From Lentzea kentuckyensis (GTDB lineage Bacteria > Actinomycetota > Actinomycetes > Mycobacteriales > Pseudonocardiaceae): a stretch of 64,000 nt of DNA. The notes below the pieces were generated by a model. The model saw only the letters and a program-made list of their open reading frames with translations. It ran no database searches and was not told the DNA's origin. This document shows, piece after piece, positions 1 to 8,854 of the stretch. Position 1 is the first letter of the stretch. Each line of letters begins with the position of its first letter. The stretch covers positions 1 through 64,000 of the forward strand of contig NZ_MUYM01000081.1 of the NCBI RefSeq assembly GCF_002150765.1. Reading direction: 5' to 3'. The translations under genes and the position numbers were made by a program.

Positions 1-18
1 CGCGCCGACTCGTTCGAG

Positions 19-813
19 ATGGTCAACCGAGCGCAAGCCGCCAGCCTTCTGGAGCTGGCCGCGCTCTCCGCGGAGCTTCGGTGCCAGGTTGCCGACCTGG
101 CTGACAACGCCTTGAGCTCGGAACCCGTTCCCCTGCAACGTCTGCGCAACGTCACAGGTCGCATGAACGGGTTGACACAGACGCTGAGCAGAGCCGCGCA
201 CGGCTACACCGGCGCCCGGACCACCGACATGCTGTACCGGACCGTCGACGACGATCTCCGGTCCCACAACTGGACGCCTCGACCTGATCAGGGCCTCCAG
301 GGAGCCCTGCCACCGATCCCGATCTCAGAGATCGGCGACGGCGTCCGAGGCTTCACCCGCGGCTGGCACCGCGGACCCCAATGGATCACGTTGTGGTTCA
401 CCAGTCCGACGACGATCGCCTACGCGGACAGCAGCGATCATGGCCGCCTGCCAGACGTCGACGCCGTACATGCGGTGATCACCTCTTCTCGCTCCTTGTC
501 CGCGTCAGCGTTGGCCGAGTGGGCGGCTGCATGCCAGCAGGCCCACATCACTCCGTTCGACGCGCCCTACAGCCGAGTGTTCGAGCATCTCCGCGCCGGC
601 CCTTGGTTCGAGATCGAGGTCGACCGATGCGACGAGTACGGGGTGCGGACACCCGGCGGTCTCGGCAACACCTCCGAGTGGGCGAGCCCGAGCGATCCCG
701 ACTTCAGGCTCTACGCCTGGGGAATCGGCGATGAGCCCGCTCACGTCCGCTACTGGGCCGGCCCCGTGGTCGACATGGCCCATCTGGTCCAGGTCACCGG
801 CGAATACCGCTGA
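19..813 (+). CDS. Hypothetical protein, possibly cut by the window edge
   Basis: I do not recognise this 264-residue protein. The reading frame is open from base 1, so the true start may lie upstream; ATG 19 has no convincing ribosome-binding site in the 18 bases visible. The N-terminal 70 residues look alpha-helical and the rest is a mixed, Trp-rich soluble domain with no membrane segment or signal peptide. It is the first of a run of plus-strand genes that reaches to about 9.9 kb, all probably part of the accessory region of a mobile element. Confidence 0.6.
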   Translation: MVNRAQAASLLELAALSAELRCQVADLADNALSSEPVPLQRLRNVTGRMNGLTQTLSRAAHGYTGARTTDMLYRTVDDDLRSHNWTPRPDQGLQGALPPIPISEIGDGVRGFTRGWHRGPQWITLWFTSPTTIAYADSSDHGRLPDVDAVHAVITSSRSLSASALAEWAAACQQAHITPFDAPYSRVFEHLRAGPWFEIEVDRCDEYGVRTPGGLGNTSEWASPSDPDFRLYAWGIGDEPAHVRYWAGPVVDMAHLVQVTGEYR

Positions 814-886
814 CGCTTCCCGTTCCAGGCGCCTCCAGCTCGAGCTGGCGGTTCCGCACCCCTCACGAAGGTCGAGGCGAACAACC

Positions 887-1702
887 ATGCCCATCAACAA
901 CCTGGCGAAGGCTTCTCCGAACGAGATCGATGCCGAACTCGCCCGCCTGAACGTGGAACTCACCAAGGCGGAGCAGACCCTCGTGGCGCTCAGGAAGCGT
1001 CGTCGAGATCGCATCGAACGCGGCGAAGTCGATCTGGCGGACGAATTGGTAGTCCAGATCGAGCAGGCGTGTTCTGCTGCCGACGCGTGCGAAGCCGCGG
1101 CAATGCCCTTTGAGCAGGAGTTCACACGGCGCGGTGGTTGGACGCGCGCCTGGCTCGTGCTCAACACCGGCGGGCACGTGCATCGCACCACCGCCTGTCG
1201 AACCTGCTTCCCCACCACGAAGTTCGCGTGGCTCACGCATCTGTCCGGACGCGACGAGGTGGAGATCGTCGATCTGGCCGGCAAGGCCGCCTGCACCGAG
1301 TGCTACCCGAGCGCACCGGTCGAGGTCCGAAACCAACCTAGCCGAATCAAGACCTCTGAGCAGCTCGCACAGAGCGCCGGGCGAGAGCAACGGGCACGTG
1401 CAAAAGCTGCGAAGGCAATCTCCTCCCCTGATGGAACTCCTTTGCGCACCAAGCACTGTGGACTGATCGAGACCGAGTTCACCGCCCGACGCTCGTACGC
1501 CGACTTGCTGAGCTACGCCAGGTACTTGACGCGGCAGAACGTGGTCTTCCACCGCGCCAGCATCGCCGAGCACCAGGAAGACGCACGACTCATCCTCGCC
1601 GCGCTGTCGGCAAAGCACGGCCGCACCGAAGACGACCTGCGTGAGGAGCTCGCGCCCAAGGTCGAAGCCAAGTGGACGCGCGAGCACAGCAAGTGGGGAT
1701 GA
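887..1702 (+). CDS. Hypothetical protein with coiled-coil N terminus and Cys-cluster
   Basis: This is a 271-residue soluble protein. ATG 887 is preferred because it begins a clear protein (MPINNLAKASPNEID) and the longer frame from 731 overlaps the previous gene. Residues about 5-65 form a charged heptad-like helix. A central block reads HVHRTTACRTCFPTT, followed after about 25 residues by CTECYP, so four Cys plus His could bind one zinc. The C-terminal 90 residues are helical. Function is unknown; the zinc-ribbon-like core recalls small DNA- or RNA-binding accessory proteins on actinobacterial plasmids, but that is inference. Confidence 0.65.
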   Translation: MPINNLAKASPNEIDAELARLNVELTKAEQTLVALRKRRRDRIERGEVDLADELVVQIEQACSAADACEAAAMPFEQEFTRRGGWTRAWLVLNTGGHVHRTTACRTCFPTTKFAWLTHLSGRDEVEIVDLAGKAACTECYPSAPVEVRNQPSRIKTSEQLAQSAGREQRARAKAAKAISSPDGTPLRTKHCGLIETEFTARRSYADLLSYARYLTRQNVVFHRASIAEHQEDARLILAALSAKHGRTEDDLREELAPKVEAKWTREHSKWG

Positions 1703-1750
1703 CGACCCAGCCCTGATGTCTCTCTCACGTGAAGCCCGAAGGAAGGTCCA

Positions 1751-2317
1751 ATGTGTACACAACAGTGGGCTGCCATCCCAGTGTTTCCGTCATGCCCTGA
1801 ATGCGGCGGCGACCTGCAGCTTCGTCCGGAGGAAGACCTCCGGTACGTCTACTGCGTTCGCGGCACCTGCCCCTTCAACGGAGACAGCGCAGGCGATGTC
1901 GTCATCCAACACCTCCAACCTGACGCGGGCTGGCCCCGCCCAGAGATGGAAGGCCGCAAGGTCCCCTGGGTCACACCGGTCATCGGTGACCGAGTCGCCT
2001 GGGCAGCACTCAACGGGGCACGTGTCCGTGAGGCGCTGCGGCATTGGCTTTGTCAGGTCTGCGGTGAGTCGTTGGACCGGCGATCACGAGCGTGGGTTGC
2101 GGTTTTCGAAGGTGTCGTTGCTGAGGGCGGCGCGATGCACAAGCGGTGCTTTGCCTTCTCGGCAGCCGCGTGCCCTGCTCTTCGCAAGGAGCGTGCGCGC
2201 ACCGTTGTCGTCGAGGTTCGTCACGGTGACCAGCGCAACGACTGGGAGGCGGTCATCGGACGCCTTGTCGCCCAATGCGTGTCACACGGTCAACTGCCGG
2301 ATTTTCTTCCCCTCTAG
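1751..2317 (+). CDS. Hypothetical zinc-ribbon protein
   Basis: This is a 188-residue protein with a purine-rich ribosome-binding site (aaggaagg) just before ATG 1751. Near the N terminus CPECGG, followed 17 residues later by a second Cys pair (YCVRGTC), makes a probable treble-clef or zinc-ribbon. A second weaker Cys pair (CQVCGES) lies at mid-protein. There is no catalytic motif I recognise. It sits 52 bases upstream of the DprA-like gene in the same direction and may be co-transcribed with it. Confidence 0.65.
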   Translation: MCTQQWAAIPVFPSCPECGGDLQLRPEEDLRYVYCVRGTCPFNGDSAGDVVIQHLQPDAGWPRPEMEGRKVPWVTPVIGDRVAWAALNGARVREALRHWLCQVCGESLDRRSRAWVAVFEGVVAEGGAMHKRCFAFSAAACPALRKERARTVVVEVRHGDQRNDWEAVIGRLVAQCVSHGQLPDFLPL

Positions 2318-2369
2318 GAAGTTTCTGTCGCTTCACCCTCGCGATCAGGCCGCTGACAAGGAGCCGATC

Positions 2370-3248
2370 ATGTCCTCAGATGCAGAGCTTCGCGCTCGTC
2401 TCTACTTGTTGCGCGTCTCAGAACGTCCAGCACCGGCACTGCAGCAATACGTCGCTGTTCACGGTCCGGTGGAAGCTGTCGTTCAGATCCGGGAGGGAAC
2501 TGCACCAGCGGCAGTTCTCGGCGAGATCCGTCGGTCCGACATCGAGATCGACGACGACCTGGACGCCATCGAGCGCGGCGAGGCGCGTCTTCTCACACCG
2601 GAACACGACGACTGGCCGTTCGGCCGCTTCAGCGGGCTCACAGCCCGCGGAGCGCCGCTCGCGTTGTGGCTCAAGGGAAAAGGATCGTTGGCCGACATCA
2701 CGAAGCGAGCCGTGACGGTGACCGGCTCACGCGCTGCGTCGGCCTACGGTCAGTCCGTCGCCGAAGAGTTCGGCAACGGATTCGCACGTGAAGCCGTGAC
2801 CGTCGTCAGCTGCGGTTCCTACGGAATCGGCAGCGCGGCGATCCGCGGAGCCCTTGCGGCTGGAGGCCGGGCGGTTGTCGTGCTCGCCAACGGAGTCGAC
2901 CTGGCTCATCCACGCCCGCACACCAGTCTGTACCGAGCAGTGATCGACGATGGCGGGTTGCTGGTCAGCGTGTATCCGTTCGGGGCTACGCCGGCACGTC
3001 ACCGATTCCACGCGCGTTGCCGTCTGCTTGCGGCGCTGACCGGCGCGACGGTTGTCGTAGAAGCGGGAAGGAGAAGCGGATCGTTCGCGGTGGTGGGCGT
3101 CGCCAACGAGCTCGGCCGACGCTCCTACGGCGTACCTGGGTCGATCTATTCCGCCAGCTCCCAAGGCGTCCACGAGCTGCTTCGAACCGGCGCGGCAACT
3201 CTCGCCACGTCTGTCGAACACATCGCCTACGAGGACGGTCTGCAATGA
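2370..3248 (+). CDS. dprA: DprA/Smf-like DNA-processing protein
   Basis: This 292-residue protein has the DprA Rossmann-like core: a GSR motif at residues 119-121, VVSCGSYGIGSAAIRGAL (canonical form VVSGLARGIDAAAHRGAL) around 146-163, and GVPGSI near the end. DprA proteins bind single-stranded DNA and load RecA. The canonical GID is GIG here and the nucleotide-contacting RN pair is altered to CR, so this is a diverged, mobile-element paralogue rather than the housekeeping gene, which normally lies near topA and rnhB. The start is fixed by aaggag at 2358-2363. Its stop overlaps the next start (ATGA), so the metallopeptidase is probably translationally coupled. A role in single-stranded DNA entry during conjugation is inferred. 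Confidence 0.85.
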   Translation: MSSDAELRARLYLLRVSERPAPALQQYVAVHGPVEAVVQIREGTAPAAVLGEIRRSDIEIDDDLDAIERGEARLLTPEHDDWPFGRFSGLTARGAPLALWLKGKGSLADITKRAVTVTGSRAASAYGQSVAEEFGNGFAREAVTVVSCGSYGIGSAAIRGALAAGGRAVVVLANGVDLAHPRPHTSLYRAVIDDGGLLVSVYPFGATPARHRFHARCRLLAALTGATVVVEAGRRSGSFAVVGVANELGRRSYGVPGSIYSASSQGVHELLRTGAATLATSVEHIAYEDGLQ

Positions 3249-4042
3249 CCGACGCCGGCCACCTTCTCGCTGCTCTGGGCTCGCTCGGACTACCCAGCGA
3301 GTGGCGCACGACAGTGGTGCTCCGTCCACAGAGCCGCCTGATCACGATCAAGATCAGGTCAAATGGTGCTGTCGCCGTCCTGGTACCGACCGCGGCCACC
3401 ACGGAGCGAGTGGTGAAGTTCGTCAGTGATCGTCGCTCCTGGATCAATCAGCAGCGCGAACGCTTCGAGCTCTGCGCGCCCAGGTATCCCGCCAAAGCAC
3501 TCGTCGACGGCGAACCCTTCGACCTTCTCGGTCACCGCTACCTGCTCCGCCTCGTCACGACACCACCCGGCGACGTCGACAAGCTTCCCGCAATCGCCGG
3601 GGACGGCATCCTCTACGCGAAGCGTCAACGTCCCGACGTCGCTCGTCGTGCGATCGCGGGGCTCTATCGCGATGTCGGCCTCGAATGGATGCGACAGGAA
3701 GGCCGTCCGTACGAAGTAGACGGTGGGATATCCGGACTCTCCTACGCCGTGCGCGACCTCGGCCGAAAGCGCTGGGGCATCTACGAAGGTCCGGACAAGC
3801 ACCTCGTAACGATGCACTGGACGGCGTTCGCCCTCCCGATGCCGCTTGTCGAGTACGTGTTCGTCCACGAGCTGGCCCACGCCACTCAGCCCACCGGGCG
3901 CGCTCATGGTCCGCAGTGGCGGCAACGACTGCGCCTCTGGATGCCCGACTGGCGCCGACGACACGCCGATCTCCTCGGGATGTGCCGCCGCGCCTGGTTC
4001 GGCGATTGCAGGTCTGGCGACACCCCGAAGCCGCCGCTGTAG
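3245..4042 (+). CDS. YgjP/SprT-like zinc metallopeptidase
   Basis: This 265-residue protein belongs to the DUF45/YgjP (WLM-like) gluzincin group. The N-terminal half is a beta-rich domain with VRLLVP-type strands typical of the family. The zinc motif is HELAH at residues 208-212, followed by HGPQW with the third ligand near His221. YgjP-type peptidases often sit beside restriction or DNA-repair genes, and related SprT/WLM enzymes cut DNA-protein crosslinks. The start overlaps the dprA-like stop by four bases (ATGA), so the two are coupled. The substrate is unknown; one possibility is removal of protein covalently bound to incoming DNA. Confidence 0.8.
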   Translation: MTDAGHLLAALGSLGLPSEWRTTVVLRPQSRLITIKIRSNGAVAVLVPTAATTERVVKFVSDRRSWINQQRERFELCAPRYPAKALVDGEPFDLLGHRYLLRLVTTPPGDVDKLPAIAGDGILYAKRQRPDVARRAIAGLYRDVGLEWMRQEGRPYEVDGGISGLSYAVRDLGRKRWGIYEGPDKHLVTMHWTAFALPMPLVEYVFVHELAHATQPTGRAHGPQWRQRLRLWMPDWRRRHADLLGMCRRAWFGDCRSGDTPKPPL

Positions 4043-4057
4043 AACGGACGGTGCTCG

Positions 4058-4942
4058 GTGATCACGCGTCCGCCACGGCCTCGCGCCCAGTGGCCAGCGA
4101 TGCGGGATCTCACTCCGGTGCCTTGGACGCGGTCCCGGATCGCGCGAGATCCAGCACGCCGGACGACTTTCTACCTCGGGACGCACCGTCCGTGGTGGCT
4201 GGCCCACAGCCCGGTACCTCTGTGCGTCTCCGCGCACACGCTGGCCACCTATGTTCCTGGCGGCCGCGGGATGCCTGTCGCCGGCGTGCCTTACATCATC
4301 GACAGCGGCGCCTACACCGAGATCCGGGACCACGGCACGTGGCGGTGGGACGAGGACCAGTACGGCGGCATGGTCTACCGCTTGATGGACGAGATCGGGA
4401 CCCCGGACTTCGTGGCTCCGCTCGACAGACCGGCCGAACCTGAGGTTCTCGCCCGCGCCGGCACGACGACCCTCGATCACCAGGAATGCACGCTGGAGTC
4501 CTATCTGTACCTGGCGCGCGAGTTCCCCGCGGCGCCCTGGCTGCCTGTGCTCCAAGGCTGGACTCTGGAGGAGTACGAGCGGCACGACGCCATGTACCGC
4601 AAAGCCGGGATCAACCTGGCCGCGCAGCAACGGGTAGGACTCGGGTCGATCTGTCGGCGCGGTTCAGTCCAGCCCGTCGGCGCGATCGCCGAGCGATTCG
4701 CCCGCCGCGGCTATCGGCTGCACGGCTTCGGGTTGAAGACCACTGCACTCCGTGCCAACGCACACCACTTCGCATCCGCGGACAGCATGGCATGGAGTGA
4801 TCAGGCTCGGCGCACCCGATTGCGGCTGCCTGGCTGCCAGCACGCCGGTATCTGCAACAACTGCCCTCGCTGGGCTCTGACCTGGCGAGAGACAGTCGTC
4901 ACCGCTATTCGCGACTCCGAGCGGCGCAACTTCTCGCACTGA
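4058..4942 (+). CDS. dpdA: DpdA-like (TGT-fold) 7-deazaguanine DNA base-exchange enzyme
   Basis: This 294-residue protein has the landmarks of the tRNA-guanine transglycosylase fold in its DpdA branch, which exchanges guanine in DNA for a 7-deazaguanine such as preQ0. The substrate-pocket motif IDSGAY (Asp82) matches DSGGF of TGT. PLDRP (Asp123) and VLQGW match the downstream binding loops, HGFGLKT precedes SADSMAW (Asp242, candidate nucleophile), and a C-terminal zinc site uses Cys260, Cys266 and Cys269, with a nearby His262. GTG 4058 is the longest start; ATG 4100 is an alternative. No preQ0 biosynthesis gene is visible, so precursor would have to come from the host. It is followed by a ParB-like gene. 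The assignment is from motif recognition and could be a TGT-like relative of unknown substrate. Confidence 0.75.
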   Translation: MITRPPRPRAQWPAMRDLTPVPWTRSRIARDPARRTTFYLGTHRPWWLAHSPVPLCVSAHTLATYVPGGRGMPVAGVPYIIDSGAYTEIRDHGTWRWDEDQYGGMVYRLMDEIGTPDFVAPLDRPAEPEVLARAGTTTLDHQECTLESYLYLAREFPAAPWLPVLQGWTLEEYERHDAMYRKAGINLAAQQRVGLGSICRRGSVQPVGAIAERFARRGYRLHGFGLKTTALRANAHHFASADSMAWSDQARRTRLRLPGCQHAGICNNCPRWALTWRETVVTAIRDSERRNFSH

Positions 4943-4980
4943 GCAAGCCCGTCGCTTCCGCTCCAGAAATCCACCTTCGT

Positions 4981-5007
4981 CCCGGCGCATCACACATTCG
5001 CGCCGGG
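4981..5007 (+). terminator. Hairpin terminator after the DpdA-like gene
   Basis: An 8-bp perfect inverted repeat (cccggcgc, 11-base loop, gcgccggg) is followed by gcttt. It lies 39 bases after the DpdA-like stop and before the ParB-like ribosome-binding site, so the latter may have its own promoter or be attenuated. Confidence 0.55.
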
Positions 5008-5046
5008 GCTTTGCCATGCCGTCAACTCTGAAGAGAGGCCGTCGCC

Positions 5047-6969
5047 ATGAGGAAGCTCCGCATCAAGAGCAACACGAGCCCCGAACAGGTCGTCACCCTG
5101 ACCGCCGCGGATCAGGCTCGCCGCTATCCGTACGTCATGCACGGCGTCGATCCGCGGACGCTGCGCACGAACCAGAACTCCCGTCGGACGCGGGATGTGC
5201 GCGAGGAGCGATCTGATCTGGTGTCCGCGGTCGAACAGTTCGGACTGGACACGCGAATCTCGATGATCACCGTCGCTGACGAGCCGGAAGGCCTCACCGT
5301 GCTCGTCGGCCACCACCGCCATGCCGCCGCAGTAGCAGTGAAGGAGGACAAGAAACCCGATCTGCTCATCGACGTCCTGGTCCACGCGCCCGGCACCACT
5401 CCGCTGGACCTGACAGTCGCCCAGGCCATCGAGAACATGAACCGCCAGAGCTACACCCAGGACGAGGAGGTCGCTCTCTACCTGAAGCTCGAGGGACTCG
5501 GTATGGACGCTGGTGCCATCGCCAAGGTCCTGCCCCGCGAGACCGATCAGGTGGAGGCCGGTCTGGCCGTGGCCGCCACCACGCGGACCCGTGCGGCCGT
5601 CGCCGAGCTGCCGGAGGTCGACCTGCTCGTCCTGTCCGAGCTTGCCGAGTTCGAGGACGACGAAGCACTGCACGCGCTGCTCGTCGAGGTCCTGCGCTCC
5701 AGGCCTGGCACCTTCGCCTGGGAACTCAAGCAGGCGCGCAACGCGAGGGAGCGCAAGGCGAACGAACAAGCCGTCCGCGACGAAGCCATCCGCGAGTTCA
5801 CCGACAAGGGCTACGCGATCCTCGACGAGGACGACCAGCTCCCCGACACCATCGAGGAACTCGAGAAGCTTTGCGCTGCAGCTGACACAGCGCCGATCGA
5901 CCCCGCCCAGCACGCTGAGTGCCCTGGCCGTGCGGTCCACCTCTGGGTCACCTACCAGCTCGACGTGCGGGCGACCGAGTACTGCGTCGACTTCGCCTCC
6001 CACGGACATCGCACCATCGCATCAGTCGTGATCTCCTCCGCGGAGGAGAAGCTGCGCGACGCGGGCGTGCTACTCGTCGACTGCGAAGGTGACAACGTTG
6101 TCGAGCTGGAGCGCCTCTTCCACGACGCCGACAGCAACCACGCGTTCACCAGCGAGGAGCACGAGAACTGCCCCGGCCACGCCGCCTACGTCGACGACGA
6201 CCTGCACGGAAATGAGGCCGACATCCGCTTCGTTTGCACCGACTACATCTCCAACGGCCACGTTCTGGACCGCGCTCTACCAGAGGAGCCGAGTCGCAGC
6301 GCATCGTGGAAAGCCTTGGAGGTCAAGCGTGCGAAGTGCAACAACGACCTCTGGGAGGCCGCTGAGCCAGTCCGGAGGGATTGGCTCAAGGAGTACTTCA
6401 AGCCGTGGCGGAGCGGCAAGGTCGCCGCAAGCCACAACGGCAAAGCCGCATCTAAGCCAGCAGCCACGCGGGCAGTCAAGGGCGTCGGTGTGAGGACGTC
6501 GAAGGACCAGGGCAAGCGGGCTCCCAAGTTCGATCTGGCTCCCAAGGTTCGGCATCTGCTCACGCGCGCGACCGTGCAGGCGACCCAAGTCATGAAGGAG
6601 GCTTCGCCGTCGCACCGCTACGCGTGCGAACTCCTCGGTCTCACGGACCCGACCGGGACCAGCAACGCCGAGCATCCGATCGTGAAGGAGCTGCGCAAGC
6701 AGACCGTCGGCGAGGACCAGATCACGATCATCCAACTCGCCCAGCTCCTCGGTGCTTGCGAGGAGTACTTCAACCACGGCTACACCGTCAGGGATGCCAA
6801 CACCACCTGGCGCCAGCAGATCGAGGACGTCCGCTTCTACTTCGAAGCGCTGAAGGCGCTCGGCTATCGCGGCTCCCACGTCGAGCAGTTGGTCCTCAAC
6901 CCCGAGCTGGACAACGAGAAGTGGCCTCACCTCGCCGGCGACACCGCCGGCCTCGACGAGGCGGCCTAG
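5047..6969 (+). CDS. Large ParB/Spo0J-domain protein
   Basis: This 640-residue protein carries an N-terminal ParB/sulfiredoxin-like domain. The nucleotide-binding box GHHRHAAA (residues 88-95) corresponds to GERR in ParB CTPases, and NMNRQSYTQDEEVA matches the following NxxR helix and the start of the HTH region. It is far longer than a typical 300-residue ParB. Residues about 290-420 hold two Cys-His blocks (HAECPGRAVHLW, HENCPGHAAYVD) that look like duplicated zinc sites, and the last 150 residues are helical. The start is supported by gaagagagg before ATG 5047. No parA lies beside it. Being next to a DpdA-like gene it could serve as that enzyme's partner, but plasmid partition or transcription control are also possible. 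Confidence 0.75.
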   Translation: MRKLRIKSNTSPEQVVTLTAADQARRYPYVMHGVDPRTLRTNQNSRRTRDVREERSDLVSAVEQFGLDTRISMITVADEPEGLTVLVGHHRHAAAVAVKEDKKPDLLIDVLVHAPGTTPLDLTVAQAIENMNRQSYTQDEEVALYLKLEGLGMDAGAIAKVLPRETDQVEAGLAVAATTRTRAAVAELPEVDLLVLSELAEFEDDEALHALLVEVLRSRPGTFAWELKQARNARERKANEQAVRDEAIREFTDKGYAILDEDDQLPDTIEELEKLCAAADTAPIDPAQHAECPGRAVHLWVTYQLDVRATEYCVDFASHGHRTIASVVISSAEEKLRDAGVLLVDCEGDNVVELERLFHDADSNHAFTSEEHENCPGHAAYVDDDLHGNEADIRFVCTDYISNGHVLDRALPEEPSRSASWKALEVKRAKCNNDLWEAAEPVRRDWLKEYFKPWRSGKVAASHNGKAASKPAATRAVKGVGVRTSKDQGKRAPKFDLAPKVRHLLTRATVQATQVMKEASPSHRYACELLGLTDPTGTSNAEHPIVKELRKQTVGEDQITIIQLAQLLGACEEYFNHGYTVRDANTTWRQQIEDVRFYFEALKALGYRGSHVEQLVLNPELDNEKWPHLAGDTAGLDEAA

Positions 6970-6990
6970 CAGTCCATCTCACCCCTGTCA

Positions 6991-7023
6991 GGCCCCGAGC
7001 TGCCATCCCGGCGGCTCGGGGCC
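6991..7023 (+). terminator. Hairpin terminator after the ParB-like gene
   Basis: A perfect 10-bp inverted repeat (ggccccgagc / gctcggggcc) with a 13-base loop is followed by ttctcgtt. It begins 22 bases after the stop codon and so ends the ParB-like transcript. Confidence 0.7.
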
Positions 7024-7055
7024 TTCTCGTTACCACACACGGAGAGGACCAACCC

Positions 7056-7811
7056 GTGTCCACGCTGGATCCTGCGACTGTCGAACTCACCTTCACCAAC
7101 GGCTTCCGCCATCTCGTCCCGGCCTTCCTCGCCGCCCGTGTGCGGGGCATCGACTCAGACGGAGATCTGCTGGTGCCGCTCTGCGACCGGCCGTCGATGC
7201 TCCGCGACGACCACACGGAGTACCTCGTACCTCTCACACCTTGTTGCCGAGCCACAGGCAAAGGTGCCGAGTGCAGCACCGGCGTGGTCTGCCGCAGCTG
7301 TTTCGAGGAGGTCGGCATCAAGTACGGCCTTGACGGCCAGATCGTCGCTGAGGTCTCCCTGATGACACCAGTCAAGTCAGGACCTCTAGCTGTACGAGTT
7401 GCCGTCGTACGACCAGGCAGCACGAACGCGTACGTCGTGACCAAAGAGATTCACGTGGGAGCGCGTCTGCCGGGCGGCCTGCTGATCACTGCGATCGAAC
7501 CCGCGCTCAGTATCGACACCTGCTATGACTGCGCCCACGTCTTCAACGAAGGTGCGCCTGCAGTGCATGTCGTCCAAGACGAGGAAGCTCTTGCGGCACA
7601 ACGCGATGTTCTGCATCTGCATTGCGCGCAGATCCGCAGCGCGGACTCCCTTCGCTATGTGGTTGCCGAACAACACACGGCCACCTTCGCCGCGCTGCGG
7701 CAGTCCGTCGAGAGGCTGACCCAGTCGACCCACCGCAGTAGCAAGATCAGGAACGCCATCAACGACCTGTCAACGGCATTCGACGCCTACAGCGCGTTGT
7801 TCGAGAACTGA
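7056..7811 (+). CDS. Hypothetical Cys-rich protein
   Basis: This is a 251-residue soluble protein. GTG 7056 is chosen because ggagagg lies 8 bases upstream and the longer frame runs back through the terminator and the previous gene. It contains TPCCRATG followed by CSTGVVCRSCFEE, a cluster of five to six Cys that probably binds zinc, and later DTCYDCAH, a second pair. The C-terminal 50 residues form a coiled coil. No family is recognised. The Cys-cluster layout resembles several other orphans in this window. Confidence 0.65.
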   Translation: MSTLDPATVELTFTNGFRHLVPAFLAARVRGIDSDGDLLVPLCDRPSMLRDDHTEYLVPLTPCCRATGKGAECSTGVVCRSCFEEVGIKYGLDGQIVAEVSLMTPVKSGPLAVRVAVVRPGSTNAYVVTKEIHVGARLPGGLLITAIEPALSIDTCYDCAHVFNEGAPAVHVVQDEEALAAQRDVLHLHCAQIRSADSLRYVVAEQHTATFAALRQSVERLTQSTHRSSKIRNAINDLSTAFDAYSALFEN

Positions 7812-7916
7812 TGCACCGCACGTTTTCGGTCGCCAGCTCCCAGCACTCGTTCTCCACCTTGCCTGGTGGCAGTTCACGTCAGTTCTCGCGACGACCCGTC
7901 AGAAGGGATCTGTCCG

Positions 7917-8396
7917 ATGGAGTTTCCCAAAGCTGCAGCGCTCACCGCCGAGGACATCTCTGCGCTCATGTCATCCGACGCGGTCACCTTCCTGTTCGTT
8001 GCCCGAGCCGGCACTGCAGTCGCACGAGCCACCAAGACCTGCGAGGAGCTAGACAACCGCACCATCGCGTGCGGCGTCGAGATCGTCGGGTTCCAGCTAG
8101 AGCGGCCCTTCGACGTCGAGTGGAACGAGCATGCAGCCGTCACCACGGTGTGTCGAGCCCGGCTGTTCCAGTCGGACCTGTCTTGGTCGACCGTCCTGAA
8201 CTTGCTGCGGCCGGGCGATCGCCTCACACAACGATGGCTCGCCGACGCTCGCAACGACACCCTGCACGACGCCGGCCTCACGGTCGACGAGCTCGCGATC
8301 GAAGTCGGTCGTGGCGGTCCGCCGTTGGTCTTCCACGTGCTCAGCCATGTCACCACACCCGACGACCCATGCCGGTTGGTCCTGCGCCGCACGTGA
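7917..8396 (+). CDS. Hypothetical protein
   Basis: This is a 159-residue protein of unknown function. ATG 7917 follows agaaggga at a good distance; an upstream start at 7866 is less likely. The sequence is a mixed alpha/beta soluble domain with no membrane segment and no recognisable catalytic motif. It sits between other small orphans in the same direction, spaced by 40-100 bases with separate ribosome-binding sites. Confidence 0.6.
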   Translation: MEFPKAAALTAEDISALMSSDAVTFLFVARAGTAVARATKTCEELDNRTIACGVEIVGFQLERPFDVEWNEHAAVTTVCRARLFQSDLSWSTVLNLLRPGDRLTQRWLADARNDTLHDAGLTVDELAIEVGRGGPPLVFHVLSHVTTPDDPCRLVLRRT

Positions 8397-8435
8397 TCGC
8401 CTCCGGAAACGAACCTCATGGCCAGGGAGAGCAGC

Positions 8436-8777
8436 ATGTCCGAGCCTTCCACCTCCACTCCCGAAACCGGCGTCAATCCCCCGACGCAGGACTATTCACG
8501 CGGCGAGTCCCCGGATCGTTCGTTGCTCTCTGCGGTGACCACCCTCGGCGATCTCCGGGCGCTTCTCCCGATCCTGAACAGCGACCGTGCGATGTTCGCG
8601 GCGGCCGGCGTGATCGCCCACGCCGCGTGCTCCGGCCAGTTCGACAACGAGGAGCTCACCGTCGTGGTGACCGATCTCTGCGCAGACCTGTTGCACCTGG
8701 TCGATGCCCTGGGCATCGACCACGCCGAGCTTGCTGCCGACAGCCAGTCCTACTACTTGGACGAGCTCGGCCGCTGA
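8436..8777 (+). CDS. Small acidic hypothetical protein
   Basis: This is a 113-residue acidic protein. ATG 8436 follows agggag by 6 bases and is preferred over ATG 8418. The first 35 residues are rich in Ser, Thr and Pro and likely disordered; the rest is helical. I recognise no domain. It belongs to the plus-strand series of small orphan genes before ssb. Confidence 0.6.
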   Translation: MSEPSTSTPETGVNPPTQDYSRGESPDRSLLSAVTTLGDLRALLPILNSDRAMFAAAGVIAHAACSGQFDNEELTVVVTDLCADLLHLVDALGIDHAELAADSQSYYLDELGR

Positions 8778-8854
8778 TCCGCAACGCTCCCAACCGAACG
8801 TCCGCCTCCTCCCACGATCGGAGTCGGCTTCAACCGCAGAATGAGGATCACGTC

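Noticed and set aside
3359-4630. Minus-strand open frame of 423 codons
   Set aside because: It runs opposite the metallopeptidase and DpdA-like genes, whose motifs are clear; it has no recognisable domain.
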